From the NCBI GenBank assembly GCA_015039465.1, contig MU130573.1, positions 88,818 through 150,849 on the forward strand: 62,032 bases of DNA, written 5' to 3'. Source of the stretch: Phlegmacium glaucopus. Its lineage: Eukaryota > Basidiomycota > Agaricomycetes > Agaricales > Cortinariaceae. The notes under the pieces were generated by a model. It saw only the letters and a list, made by a program, of their open reading frames with translations. It made no database searches and was not told where the DNA came from. The position numbers and the translations under genes were made by a program. The stretch's first letter is position 1. Each line of letters opens with the position of its first letter. This document shows, piece by piece, positions 34,880-46,701 of this stretch.

Positions 34880-35024
34880 GAGAGAAGGCCAAGACCTGGC
34901 TCTGGCAAATTTTGTCACCACTGAAATTGTGACCGTGGTGACGGAATGTGACACAACGCCGAGCACGCAATTGCGTCCAGCCAAAGTACATATGTAAATG
35001 GATAGCATTGAAATCTCCATAAAT

Positions 35025-37123
35025 TCACTTCGACCTTTTGAAACGATCCAGAGCAGACGGCTTTTTCTTCTCCCCAGTCTCTCCAGCAGCAGCAGCAGCC
35101 AATGCCCGCCGTTTCTCTTCCTTTTGTTTCTCCAGCTTGGCCCGAATGGCTACCTATAGAAAAAAAAGGTCATTAAGATATGTCAAACAGGTACGAATCA
35201 TCTTACCGCAGCTGGGTCTATAACATTTTTTCTCTGCTTCCTTAGATACCGGCTCAAACTCTTTCCTTTGCCTCTCATCCTACGCTTCTCTCTGTCTTCC
35301 CGAGATTCCTTCTTTCCATCGACTTCGTGCTCGTCTCCGCTATTGTCTTCTGTCGTGTCGGCTTTACCAGATACTTTCAATCGCTCCAAACGCGGTAGTC
35401 GTGCATAAGGAATCGCGGCGACAGGTTTCCCTTCACTTGTTGTTCCAGTAGTCAATTTTGACGGAGGTGCTAGGTTGCCAACCATCTCTGGATCAAGCGT
35501 GATCAAATCAGGTTGGATCTAATTCAGCTTATTAGCGACTGAATCAACGGCTATAGAAAAAGTGATAACGAACCTTGTCCAACAAGCCTTTGACTTCCCT
35601 CTCCCTTCTTGCCATCTTGTTTTCGAATGGATCGGCTTCTCGACTATCAAAGTTGGGTTCTCCGCTTCCTGGGACCAGGATACTTGATAATCCAGCAGAA
35701 TGTCCAATCGTTAGGATATCTTGAAATGGGGCGAATCGGACAGAGGTGAGAGGCCGGTGAGGAATTGGATGTGTCATATAAAGAGGCGGAGGTGTTCTGA
35801 CATTAAAAGACGCGTGTATTGAAGGTGGGTTATATATCTAGTGAACCAGTTAGTAAACAGCGTTATTAGCATAAAAATGAAATAATTAACATTGACAGTT
35901 CCGCCACTGGCGACGGATAGATAACCTCTCGCACTCCAGTCAAGTTCTGGATCGCCACCTCCTCGAACTGTCCAATCTCTTACAGCACCTTTCCAATTTC
36001 TACAATCCCAAACTTTCACTGTCCCGTCTCGACCAGCTGTAGCCATATATCGGCCACCTTGACTCGGGTCAACAGAAACGCTAACGACTGGACCGAGATG
36101 AGCAAGTAGCTGAACTGCTGGATGTGGAAGATTGGGTGTCCAGAGGGTAATGCATCCATTCTGATGCCCGAGATGGATGACAGCATTGTGTAGATTTTGT
36201 GTCATGGCTGAACATGATCCAAACTTGGTTCGGTGCTCGACGAGGAGCTGGCCGGTTGAAGTGTCTTGGTATTTTAAGTATCCAGCGTTTCCCTATATCG
36301 TTTTCATGAGTGAAGATAATATCATGAAAATATAGGTACGTACGACGGTTGCTAAAAGCCAGTGGTAAGGCAGGAATTCGAGTCTTGTTGGCTCAATGTG
36401 AGCTTTTAAACAGTGGAGCTCAACACCATCTCTATCATAGATAAACACATATTTCTTTTGCGCTACCGCAAAAAAAGAATGGTCCTGCAAAAAACTTTAC
36501 GGTCACATATAAGTCAGGAATGTACACATTTAAGGAACAGCCTACGTGATGTCTCTACACGTTTCTTGTAATTGTAGTTCTGTGTGCAAAGTGCCTGTTT
36601 GCCAATCAAAAGTGGAGACATGTCCTGTACGTCCGGCTATTGCAAGATGTCTAGAATATAAATCTGTTAATGATCCGCATGTCATACCGTAGCCACAAGT
36701 AAAAACTCACCGTCCATTTCTCGTATATCTGGACCGATACGGCCCCCCATCTAATTTATATTCCTTTCTTCCTTTCGCTGCCTCCTGTCCAGACGACTGT
36801 ACAACCTCACTCTGCCCGACTCTCCACGTCCTTTCCATCTCGCCTTCCACCTCAATCCCACCAGCGTCTCCCGTCAACAACATCTCCGCATCTTCCAAAA
36901 GTGCTTTTGCTCGCGCACCCTGCGCTGACTGTCGGTTCAAATGTGTCCTTAATTTCTTATTCACAATATGTTTGTGATTTGGAATATCTTCCGGTAGCGG
37001 AACGGTGTCTTGGAGGGACTTTGGAATAGATGTATGTTTTGCGACAAGAGTTTTGGTGTGAAATGATTTTCGTTTTTTTTGAACAGGTTGAACTGCGTCT
37101 GCCTTTGATATTAGAGCTTCCAT
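35025..37123 (-). CDS. UTP7: U3 snoRNP-associated WD40 protein Utp7 (WDR46)
   Basis: Component of the small-subunit processome in the nucleolus, needed for 18S rRNA processing. Seven exons close in phase: 37123-36711, 36650-36546, 36494-36344, 36292-35891, 35837-35574, 35518-35207, 35153-35025 (591 aa; yeast Utp7 554). After a basic N-terminus ([10 protein letters not shown]), WD40 blades include [49 protein letters not shown] and [18 protein letters not shown]. The BING4-type C-terminus follows ([19 protein letters not shown], with [15 protein letters not shown]) and ends in a very basic tail with poly-Ala and ALDRFKRSK. It is divergent from the TPR gene with a 558 bp spacer. Confidence 0.93.
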
Positions 37124-37681
37124 GGCTAATGGAGAGCAGAGAAAATAATTTTATTTGGAGCTATGAAAGATAGCGTATATTACGTAAATAAATAACCCTT
37201 ATGTTATGTTTCAATCAAATTCAATGCCACCGGCGATGCTGAACCTCGGTATCAGGTTAATTGACATGCTATACATTTTATCCTGCAGTAAATGGCTGAC
37301 CAAAGATTTACTTAATATTTCAATGAAAATTTTCGTTTTGAACTGTATGTAAGTATACCTTTGAGATACCTCTGATCTTATCTTGTTATGTTATTTCAAA
37401 CTCAGTGTCTCCCGGTACCTCATGATCAAGCTCAATTTGAAGAAGTCGTGACAATGGACCCTTGGGCCTCAATATTTCATTCAATCTATGAGGTCTGAAG
37501 CTGAAGCGCTGAAGCCTAATACCTGATTGATCTTTGGACTTCCTGAATGATAAATTACGACGGTGGGACAGTTGCAAGGCTGTGTTGACAACTTGAAGTC
37601 CGCACATTGGTCAGTGTATAAACACAGATTAACCTCCAACTACGCTGCTCTCCACATAACATCCTTATCTGTATCGGTATA
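37124..37681. other. Divergent intergenic region between UTP7 and the TPR gene
   Basis: 558 bp that should hold both promoters. It is AT-rich with no ORF of note. I cannot identify a specific regulatory site. Confidence 0.4.
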
Positions 37682-40600
37682 ATGGATCCCCTACCCATAG
37701 CCCTCCCAGGCCTTTCAATACCGACTACTATCGAGACCATCATCGAAGTCGCTCAGGCAATTGAAGATTCGTTGGATAAGGTGGGCAGCTCAATCTGACC
37801 ACCGTCGCTTCCAAGTAGTGAAGGTTCAGTCATTTATAGGTTGCCCAGAACATGGAAAAGTCACGAAGGCTTGCGTCGGATATTCTAAAGTCTGTGCGCC
37901 AAATAGAGACGTTTTATAATAGACACCATGAACTGTTAGAGGGATCGGAGGACCTGGAAGACGCACTTGATGACTTGAATGAGTGTGTGCAATCGATTTC
38001 GTTCCCCCTGCTAGTTTGACGATCGAGTCTAGGGAAATGAAAGCCGTCCATATCAAATGCAAGGATTTGTTCTTGCCTCCCACTAAACACCAAGCCGACA
38101 AAGCGAGAATGGTATTCAATGCCTGGAGGAACCGTGGCAAGGTTGAGGCAGACATTGTCGATCTACGGAACCATGTCCAAGAATGTCACATCAGATTTAC
38201 GGTGCGCATAATCAGTGAAACAAAATCCTTTTCCTTCGTTCACTAAAGTCAAATTATATATAGACATTCGCGGTCATTCGTATTGACAGAACTACTACGA
38301 AGATCCTGGATTCTACCGCTGGGATCGAAGGGTCAAGTTTACGATTGGAACAATTATTCGCCCTTGATCAGAGCCAAGTAACGGGGCTAAAGCAACTGAC
38401 AAGAACAGTCTCAAAAATGGAGGTACCAAAGACCCTGGGCCTATGCTCAAATTCTTCTATCTCCAATACACTCATTCAGAACGTGCCGCCAACAGTAGAA
38501 GCAAGCGTTATTTCCGACATGCATCCTCGAATACACATCGACCCCGTCGATCAATCTCCTACCGAACTACAAGCATCTCAGGACTCAGATCCAGGGGAAG
38601 TCCCATTGGATGATGACACGCGTCCATTCAAGACGATTATTAGCGTCAACAGTCATTCAAAAGATCGCGCTACTCGCCATCGGGAGGTCGTCAGGAAAAG
38701 TCTTGATATTCTAGATATTCTACAGAATAAATCGTCGTTGTCTATTCAAGAAGGTACTTGGGAGATGGTCAGTCTCGCTATTCGATTACACGATTTGGAG
38801 ATGTTTGTGGAAGCAGCTACTATTGGCGCTTGGACAGTAGAGCTCTTTCGGAGACTTGTGAGGATGGACGCGACAACTTATCAACCTTACCTTGCTCTTT
38901 CCCTTCTTACTCTTGCCGGATATCATTTGGGTACCGATAACCTCGACCAGGCTAGTCTGATAATCGCAGAATGCGTGGAGCTTAACCAACAACTACAACT
39001 CACTCTGCCCATACACGAACTCAGGAGTCAACTTGCCCGATCCTTGACGACTTCTTCCACGATTGCAGCAAAGAACAAGGATTACGCGAAGTCGTTGCAA
39101 GACGCAGAAGACGCTCGAGTAATATTTGATCAAATATTCGAGGAAATTTCTAGTTGGGAAATCATTATCTCGAACATTCTTGAGAACCAAGACCTTTCTA
39201 GTACACCCACTCTTGTTGAATCAGAGGACGACACCATCACTGTATCCTCGGAAGCGGTATATGGCGAAGGTTTGGGAAGACGATTCGACATGGCTTTCAA
39301 TGATATAGCAGACATGGAGAAGATGATCTACGAATATGGGAAAGCTCTTCATCGATTGTCCTATTGCCTGGACGATTTCGGCCGCATGGACGAAGCCGCG
39401 GCGGTAGACAAACTCGCATTAGAAAAATTCCGTTACGTTTGCTCCCTCTATTCCGATCCTATTTTTGACGCGGACCTCGCTGAGACATTGTATCATCTCT
39501 CCCACACCGAATTCCGGAAATATCTCGCAGATGATGATGAAGTTTTTTCATTTTCAGGACAAGCAGTAGATCTTTACCGTGAACTTTGCAAACAGAACCC
39601 CAAGGCTTACGGCCTCTCCCTTTACAACGCTCTTTGGGAACATGCTGGCATTCTCCATGATCGGTCGGACGAAGAAGGTGCTCTTGAGAAGTGGCATGAA
39701 TTGATTAATGTTGCCACAACAATCATAACTGACCGATTCTACATTGCGGACGCGCTTCACCAGACTTGTTGGACTCTGCGCCGCTTGAGCCGCCACGATG
39801 AAGCCGCGACGGTTCGCATGGAGTCTGTTAAGACTTATCGTTCTGTTCTCAAGATCCTTTCCACCTACGAAGCTGATGGCAATTTCGACCTCGCTGTTGA
39901 TCTTCAACTAGCTAAACGTTGCACTGAGGCTATTCCTATAGCACGAAAAGCTATCTCTCAATATCGATCGTTAGCCATCGGAGATCCCACCATGTTTACG
40001 AGGAAGATAGCACAGGGTCTCAACTCATTGGCTGGGATCCTCAATGCCTCTGGTCAGCCTGAGGAGGCGCTAATCGAAGGTCATGACTCAATGAAGCTTT
40101 ATCAACAGATCATTGTCGACGATGGATCCGTAATCAAAGCCTACATACGTTGTCTCCGAGTCAACGTAGCCATCGCCTTCCAATCTACAAATGAAGCGAA
40201 GGCGCTAGAGAGAAGCGCCGAGGTCGTAGAAGAGTTCCGTAAACTCATCGTTAACTTCCCAGAGGATGTTGAATGGGGACTAGCTGATGCGTTTGAAAAC
40301 CACGGACATTTACTCGTCAAACATAAACGATTGCGGGAGGCTGTCGAATGGAACGAAGGAGTTCAAGAATGGTATCGAGAACTTCCAGTCAAGAATGGGG
40401 AAGCAGCTCAGAGATATATGATATGCTTGATCAACACTGGCAGCGATCTCGACAATCAAGGATATACGGAAAAGGCTTTAATACCTATCGCAAAGGCGGT
40501 TGAGGTCGGCAAAGAGTTTCACGCAGGGGACGATATAGTTTCTTCGTACGCGGCGGGTGCGATGCTTCGCTATGCTCATCTTCTGTGTGAACTTGGACGT

Positions 40601-41505
40601 TATCCAGAAGCATTGAAAGCCAGCGAAGAAAGCGTCGAATTTGGCCGAAAAAATCCTGTCTCGGACATCACCGAGTTTGCTGGGTGCCTGCTGGTGCTCA
40701 CGATGGCACTGAGCCGCAATGGACGGTCAGAAGAAGCGCTTAAAGCAGTACAAGAAGCCGTGGACATTTGCCGCAATGCGCCAATAGCTACCATTTCACA
40801 GAAAAACATGTTTTCTGTTCTGCAGTTGCCTCACTGTCTCCAATCTTTATCTGAAACCTACGCCGACGTTGGTAACGAAGAAGAGGCGCTGGTTCAGGCA
40901 CATGAAGCCGTGAAAGCCGTTATGGCGCTCAAATCGAAGGAATGTCCATTACCATGGACACTTGCAGAAGGAGCTTACGGTGCTGCCATGGAAAATCTTG
41001 CCGTTCGTCTGATTGCCAATGGGGATCTTGATCGATCCTTGGAGCTTCTGCTCGAGCTCAAAGTGCTCTACGAGGAACGGACGAAAACTCGTCACGGAGC
41101 ATATACAGCACTCGCCAATATCTTATGCGCGCTTGGGATTTGTTATTGTGCCATGGGGCGTCATGAAGAAGGTGTAATAACGAGAGGTGAACTTGAGGAG
41201 CTGCAAACGCGTCTTGACATCGAATTTCCGGGTCTTGCTCGGCTTGTGGAAATTGAACTGACGAAGGAAGCAAAGCGACCTTCCCGGGCTGCCCTTTGGC
41301 GCAAACTTGATTTACCATGTCAGCATCAGCACGTAAGTTGATTCGCTTCCCCTTGATACATGCTTGTGCACAATCTCCTATCTTTTTTTTGTCCGTTTCT
41401 GAAAAGATTGTTCATCGTCGCAGAAAATCTCGAAGAACACTTTCCATGCCCCAAATACTTCGTAAAATATTTCCTCAGTTGAGGATCACTCTACCTCAAA
41501 CGTGA
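37682..41505 (+). CDS. Large TPR protein with alpha-helical N-terminal domain; possible frameshift
   Basis: Exon 1 is 37682-37780 and exon 2 starts at 37840. The N-terminal region (QNMEKSRRLASDILKSVRQI to HVQECHIRFT) resembles the helical N-terminus of agaric NLR-like and TPR proteins. The main exon from about 38266 encodes about 1000 residues dominated by TPR-type repeats (for example ALHRLSYCLDDFGRMDEAAA, EALIEGHDSMKLYQQI, LCELGRYPEALKASEESVEF). A strong donor at 41333 and acceptor at 41406 add a basic C-terminus (IVHRRRKSRRTL) ending at 41505. Between the LDDLNE reading (37980) and the CAIDFVPPASLTIE reading (37985) the frame changes with no normal-size intron. One GT fewer in GTGTGTG (37983-37989) would restore it. 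It would be a scaffold; the partner is unknown. Confidence 0.8.
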
Positions 41506-41924
41506 GCTTTCAATGGTGGCTATGACAAATATATCAATCACTCCAGAGCCGCGCTGATTCCACTGACCCCACTTTATTCGCATCCCTTGATATCAGAGGA
41601 TCTATATACTTAATGCAAGTATCATAGGATCCTCTAACTACTTGTATATAATACTGTCGTTTATCTTCATCATGGTGATTCGATCACCTGTCAGTGCCGC
41701 CGATGATTGGTGTTCTCTACTCATCTCGGGCCAGAATCGCATTTGATTGCGATGAAGGGAAACCTGTAAACCCTGTTATTATGGGTGTTTTGCAATGCAG
41801 TTTTTTTTTGGGTTCTAAGTATCAAAAATTTGCATACATACTTATAGTATACGATAAATAACATTTATTTTGAAAAAAAATATTTGCAGCAAGAGGTCTC
41901 ACGAGTTACTTTGCCCTGTATCAC
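41506..41924. other. Intergenic, no feature seen
   Basis: Spacer between the TPR gene and the halogenase pseudogene. No ORF or repeat of note. Confidence 0.45.
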
Positions 41925-43797
41925 TCTCATTATACACTTTCAAGTTGATATTTTATATTACTCGCAAAACAGCCAGCAATAGGAGCAGCAAAGTGGTGAT
42001 ACACGGAAGAAAGCCGCAACCAAAAATCCTCCGTCTCCCTTTCCTTAACTCCATCAGTCTTGAATAAACCAAGTTCCCCGCGCTTGATAAGAGCTCTATA
42101 TCCTAACAACGAATTTCTTCTAAATTCAGTGGCTTTATCATTGAAGACCTTCAATGCATCAAACTTCTTCAACACCCGCTCTCTCCCATCTCATCGTCTT
42201 TCGCGAGTTCCTCGATCTTTGCTTTACCAAAGACAGGAACTTGCGTGTTAACGAGATCGACTCCATAGCGCAATTTCAGGTAGTCAACATGTTCGCCGAC
42301 ATGAGGGTCGAAAATGCCCCTGCAAACTTCCATCATATCATGGACTTTCGCATCAGTCAACTTGTTCTGACTGTCTGCTAACCCAAAGATAACTAATAAA
42401 AAAACCTTAGAATGTAATAGGGTAAAAAAAGTGTCCAAGCGAAGAAATTTACCTGGCCTGAACATTTCGAATGACTTGTCTGCACCGTCTGCATTGACTT
42501 CACTAAGAATAGGAACGGATTAAAGGCGCATTTGCCTGTAGGCACCGAGCATGACGAAAAGGGGCCTGAGTAAAATTATTAAATTAGGTTTAGCTTCGCC
42601 TTGCGAAATGCAAACGATAGTCACTTGGTGTGGGCGATTCCGACTTTGGCATCGTGCCAGGCTTGAGATGCAATTTCATCGATCTGACCTTTCATCGACG
42701 CGCAGATAGAGGTGGAAGCGGATAGGGCTCCGTCAGCGCAGTATGAACCTCGGATGAGAAGAAGGATCAACCCCAAAATCTATTTACAGTCCTCAAGGTC
42801 GATTTCCGAAGGAACATAGGAGAGAATGGGACTGCGGACGTACTAGCAGCATCTCCAATGATGCGGAAATGGTCTCCGGAGTATTTTGACGCAGAATAAC
42901 TGAAATCCGAGGTACTTTTAGTAGACCAGGGATGAAGGTACCCTTCCCGCCAATCAACTCTTGAACACCGGGAACATATTGGAGCTGGTCCAAGTAGTGT
43001 TCACTGAGCGACGCTTTAGATCCATTGGCTTTTGGTGTTGCTCTCTTCTTGTTTGAGACATTTTGGACGATGCCTATGGATGTAGTCCCATCGTGAAGGG
43101 GAATGGCCCATGATCAGCCAGTTTCATCTGTTCAACGAAAAGAGGATATCAGTATCGGATTTTCGAAGACGTTATCTAGGTAATACCGACTTGTCAAAGC
43201 TTCAAACCAGGCAGAATTGGCTCTCTTTGTGCCTACACCATGTCTCTTCACATCCTTCCAGTATCCCCAAACAGTGACATTGCGCAGATTCTCTCGCATT
43301 TGACGATTGCGCAAGTATTTTGTTGACATGACACCAACTCTATCAGACGCGTCGACAAGCCAGTCAAATGCGATTTTCCCCGTGTTGCCATCTTTCTTGA
43401 CCCAAGTAGCAAAAATTGGGTGGGAAGTGTGAGGGTCGCCTCCGAAGTCGAATTCAACTTTAGTTTCCTCGAATACTTTGACTCCTTCCTTTTGTGCATG
43501 GCGAAGCATGAGTTCGTCCATTTCTGAGCGAATCTACAGTTGAAGGAAGAGTGGCTGGTCGTTTGATAGATACATAAGGGGACGTACAACGTTCCAAGTT
43601 CCATATCCAGGACCAAGGGCTCTAAAGTCACCCTGAACGAAAAAATCATACTCGTCAGATCTAGTCTCACCACGCGATCGTGGTGCTCAAGGCTTATAAA
43701 TCTCCTGCAGAGTCCGGACGAGTTTAAAGCAAGCACCAGGCTACAATAATTTTAAGCAGGAGATACGAGAGTATAAATTGGGTTTGCACCTCACCTT
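41925..43797 (-). pseudogene. Flavin-dependent halogenase pseudogene (inverted copy of 29399-31546)
   Basis: Both exons and introns match the intact halogenase in inverted orientation, from the exon 3/intron 3 boundary (43797) to about 90 bases past the stop (41925), so it arose by DNA duplication and not by retrocopying. The first three exons with the GxGxxG motif are absent. Lesions include a TGA replacing the first Trp of WxWxIP (GGC TGA TCA TGG, near 43117), frame changes in the FVDPFFSSG block (near 42770), loss of a donor (CACCAGG to CACCAAG, near 42625), a 2-base insertion in GGGAGAGAGCGGG (near 42178), a 3-codon loss in FNDDAEATEF, and an altered exon 4-5 junction with a small inverted stretch (near 43680). 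Confidence 0.92.
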
Positions 43798-44029
43798 TGC
43801 CAGTGGAGAGCAGCCGAACGCCCTTCTTTTACATTTCCACAATGCCCCAAATCACGAGCCCTCGCATAGAACCGCATTCGAACGATCAGCACACAGGGCA
43901 AATTTTTACTTGCTGTCAGAAGTTGGGAGATCGCTTTGGACTTCAGTCGAAACTTGAAACAAAGTGTTATAGTCAGTTGTAGTACCTTTGTTATGGCGTC
44001 GCAAATGGGGTCACATCACACACCAGTAA

Positions 44030-45394
44030 ATGTCTTCCTCATCCCACTCTGAGCAATCCTCTAGTTCTGTTCCTGAAGGTCATATTGTGCTAATTCTTCT
44101 GCAAAAAGAAGAGTCATCTTTCTACCTACAAATCCCCTTAGACATAATCCATTCTTTATGCTTGAAACCCCGTAAATATCTCCTTTTCCTTGGTTGGTGC
44201 ATCCTTGGTGTTGAAGGTGTACTGGCTCTTGAACATAACAGTAATGGGATTAATATCAATGGAGACTTGGATGACCAAGTATATTACTACGTTGTGAAGG
44301 GCCTAGGTATGTCTGTTTCACATATGATGTCATTGCATGCAGGGACACTTATGGCATGCTATTGGTCCAAACAAGATCTTATTCACGCTGTCGACATCGA
44401 GGTCATCAAAACTAGGACGGCCGTGCCTTCAGGGTCTATGGAAACACGTGATCAATTTCGCACCGATTTGCTGGAGCGCGACACTTGTTGCGTGTGGACA
44501 GGAATTGAGGCAAGATATGGAGCTGGCTTACATATTATTCCCCATCAGCGGGGTTCTGAGGTAATTTCCACAATCTTGGAACATATCTAATCTGAAGTGT
44601 CCCTTTTTAGTGGTTTCAGTTGATTGTAGAGAATCGCCCAAACTACAACGAGGATGTGATGACACTCAGGAATATCAATGACATTCGCAATGGTATTTTT
44701 GCAAACAACTTGATACACAATGGATTTGATCCACGTGCTATAGCCATTCTCAAAGTTAGTGACCTGCTCGGTTTTTCATCCGATTGCTAATCCTTGGCAG
44801 ACTCCAAATCGGATTCTTGAAACCCGAGACGTTCCCTCACATCACAATCGAACATTTATTCCGGACAATGTTGCTTACCCAAGAGGTAGCCGTTACACGT
44901 TACAGTGGCTGGAAACTCCAAGCACAGTCATGAAATCTACAATTCCGAATAATAGCGATGCTACTTTTAAGCGCCATACTAGGAAACCGAAACCATCAGA
45001 TCTACTATTACACTATAACTACGGTGCTGCTGCCATCAAAAATTGGGGATATAACATAAAAGTCCTCCAGAATTGCACCAACCCTCGGACTCCTCATCCA
45101 CACATGCCCATCCCAGCACCAGCAGGACCATCAACAACCATACATGATAGGAATGTTACAAGTCATAAGCTTGAGGTGGCCCGGACTGGTGGAGCTGATG
45201 CTGGGAATTCCGCAGGTGGAGCTGGAACAGGATTGGTGGAATCAGAGGGCCAGGTGATGTGGGACGAGGATGAGGTAATATTGTTCTTTTGGGGGAACTC
45301 ACCAGCTGCAAAAGAACGCTATCTCAAGAAGTTCAAGGAAAATACTCAACATATGGAGCAATGGCGGGAGGGCCTGCCTCCAGTTTCAGTCTGA
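44030..45394 (+). CDS. HNH endonuclease-domain protein (fungal HNH_2 type)
   Basis: Three exons close in phase: 44030-44560, 44611-44754, 44801-45394 (422 aa). The HNH signature lies around the first intron: RDTCCVWTGIEARYGAGLHIIPHQRGSE-WF, then NYNEDVMTLRNINDIRNGIF and HNGFDPRAIAILKTPN. CVWTG and HIIPHQRG supply the Cys and His positions usual for this large agaric family. A Ser-rich N-terminus precedes it. The C-terminal third is Pro/Gly/Ala-rich and ends in an acidic, aromatic segment (EDEVILFFWGNSPAAKERYL). Such proteins occur in many copies in mushroom genomes; whether they cut DNA is not established. Confidence 0.8.
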
Positions 45395-45536
45395 CTGGTA
45401 TATTCCAAATGTTTTTCCAACCGTTTTCATGTTTTTTCGTGTCTAGAAATTAGATAAGTCATAAACTTTGTACTAGTAGTATATGGACTCCTGCAACGCT
45501 GCACATATGACTTCTTTCCAATAATCGTTGCTACCC

Positions 45537-46616
45537 TCACTCTCTAGGGGCAGGCCGATGACTCGGACGACGATACCTCATCTCAACTTCTCGAAATACT
45601 TCCACCCGTTTCGTTATCACAAAGCCTAGCTTCTCAAATAACCGGATACTAGGCATATTAGTATCGGATATCCGAGTAACGAAGCAAGAAGGAGGAATCC
45701 TCAACGGAGAATCATCGAAATTCTGTCGGTGATAGATTGCGGGTGGAGGAGTTGCTGAACTTGACTTGGATGTTGAATCGGATTGGGATGAGGTAGTAGT
45801 AGTATTGTGGACGGCGAAAGCCTGGGGCTCTCCGGTAGCGTAGCCTAATATAAGTTGGAGTGCTTCAAGTGCTAATCCTTTTCGGCGAAAGGATGGTTCT
45901 GATATGATGAATCATCTAAATGAGCGTCACGAGAAACGAAAACATAAAAAATAAGTATACCTGCGATCATGATCTCTACTTCTGCCTGGAGATCATCATC
46001 ATCATCTATATTCTCTTCACTGTCTTTCACTTCGATGAAACTTTGACTCGGCCGGTCTCTCGCAGATACTTGGAAGGACGACATAGTACTGTTTTCCGAA
46101 CTGGTTGTGAGATGAACCTGAGGCGAAGGACGGGGAGGAGGAATTGCACCGTTCAAGAAAATATTCACGTCTCCGATCATTTGAAGATCACGTTTGTGGG
46201 TAGGTGGTAAACCCGAGTTTGTATGGAAGAGTTCATCCAATGAAGCAGCAGCGATGGATTTACTAGTTGCAGGGTTCGGAGCAAGGATGATGAACGTCAA
46301 TTTGTCTTCATCCAACTGCCACTTTTCTGAAACAAGTGAATGTTACGGTAAATTGAGAATGGATAACGCAAGCCTTCAACTTGGGACGTACGTTGCATTT
46401 CATATTCTTCTTCTAAAGTCAGAGGTTCGCTAGCAGTCAGTGAACGCAGTTCTTCATCCAACATCCATTCGTGGTATTTCTGTACTCGCAAAATAACCGA
46501 TTCGATGATGGTGGTTAGGTGTCAAGAGTGCAACAACTTACGAGAACATGTTCAGATTGGTAAGGAACCAGGACGACTTTTGAGCCCACGAGGATGGTTT
46601 TGATATTTGCTTTCAT
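45537..46616 (-). CDS. NAT9: N-acetyltransferase 9-like protein (GNAT family)
   Basis: Four exons close in phase: 46616-46542, 46479-46392, 46326-45961, 45898-45537 (296 aa). NAT9 landmarks: [62 protein letters not shown], then the acetyl-CoA loop [20 protein letters not shown] and a C-terminal [14 protein letters not shown]. It differs from animal NAT9 by a low-complexity Ser/Asp-rich insertion before EVEIMIAEPSF and a Thr/Ser-rich insertion after ATGEPQAF, common in basidiomycetes. The role is presumably acetylation of a protein alpha-amino group; the target is unknown. Confidence 0.9.
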
Positions 46617-46701
46617 ATTCGGTCCAAGAAGCAATCAAGTTACCACACAGTGTCAAATATTGGTCAAATATATACTTCATATTTTTATTTAACGCAAAAG
46701 G

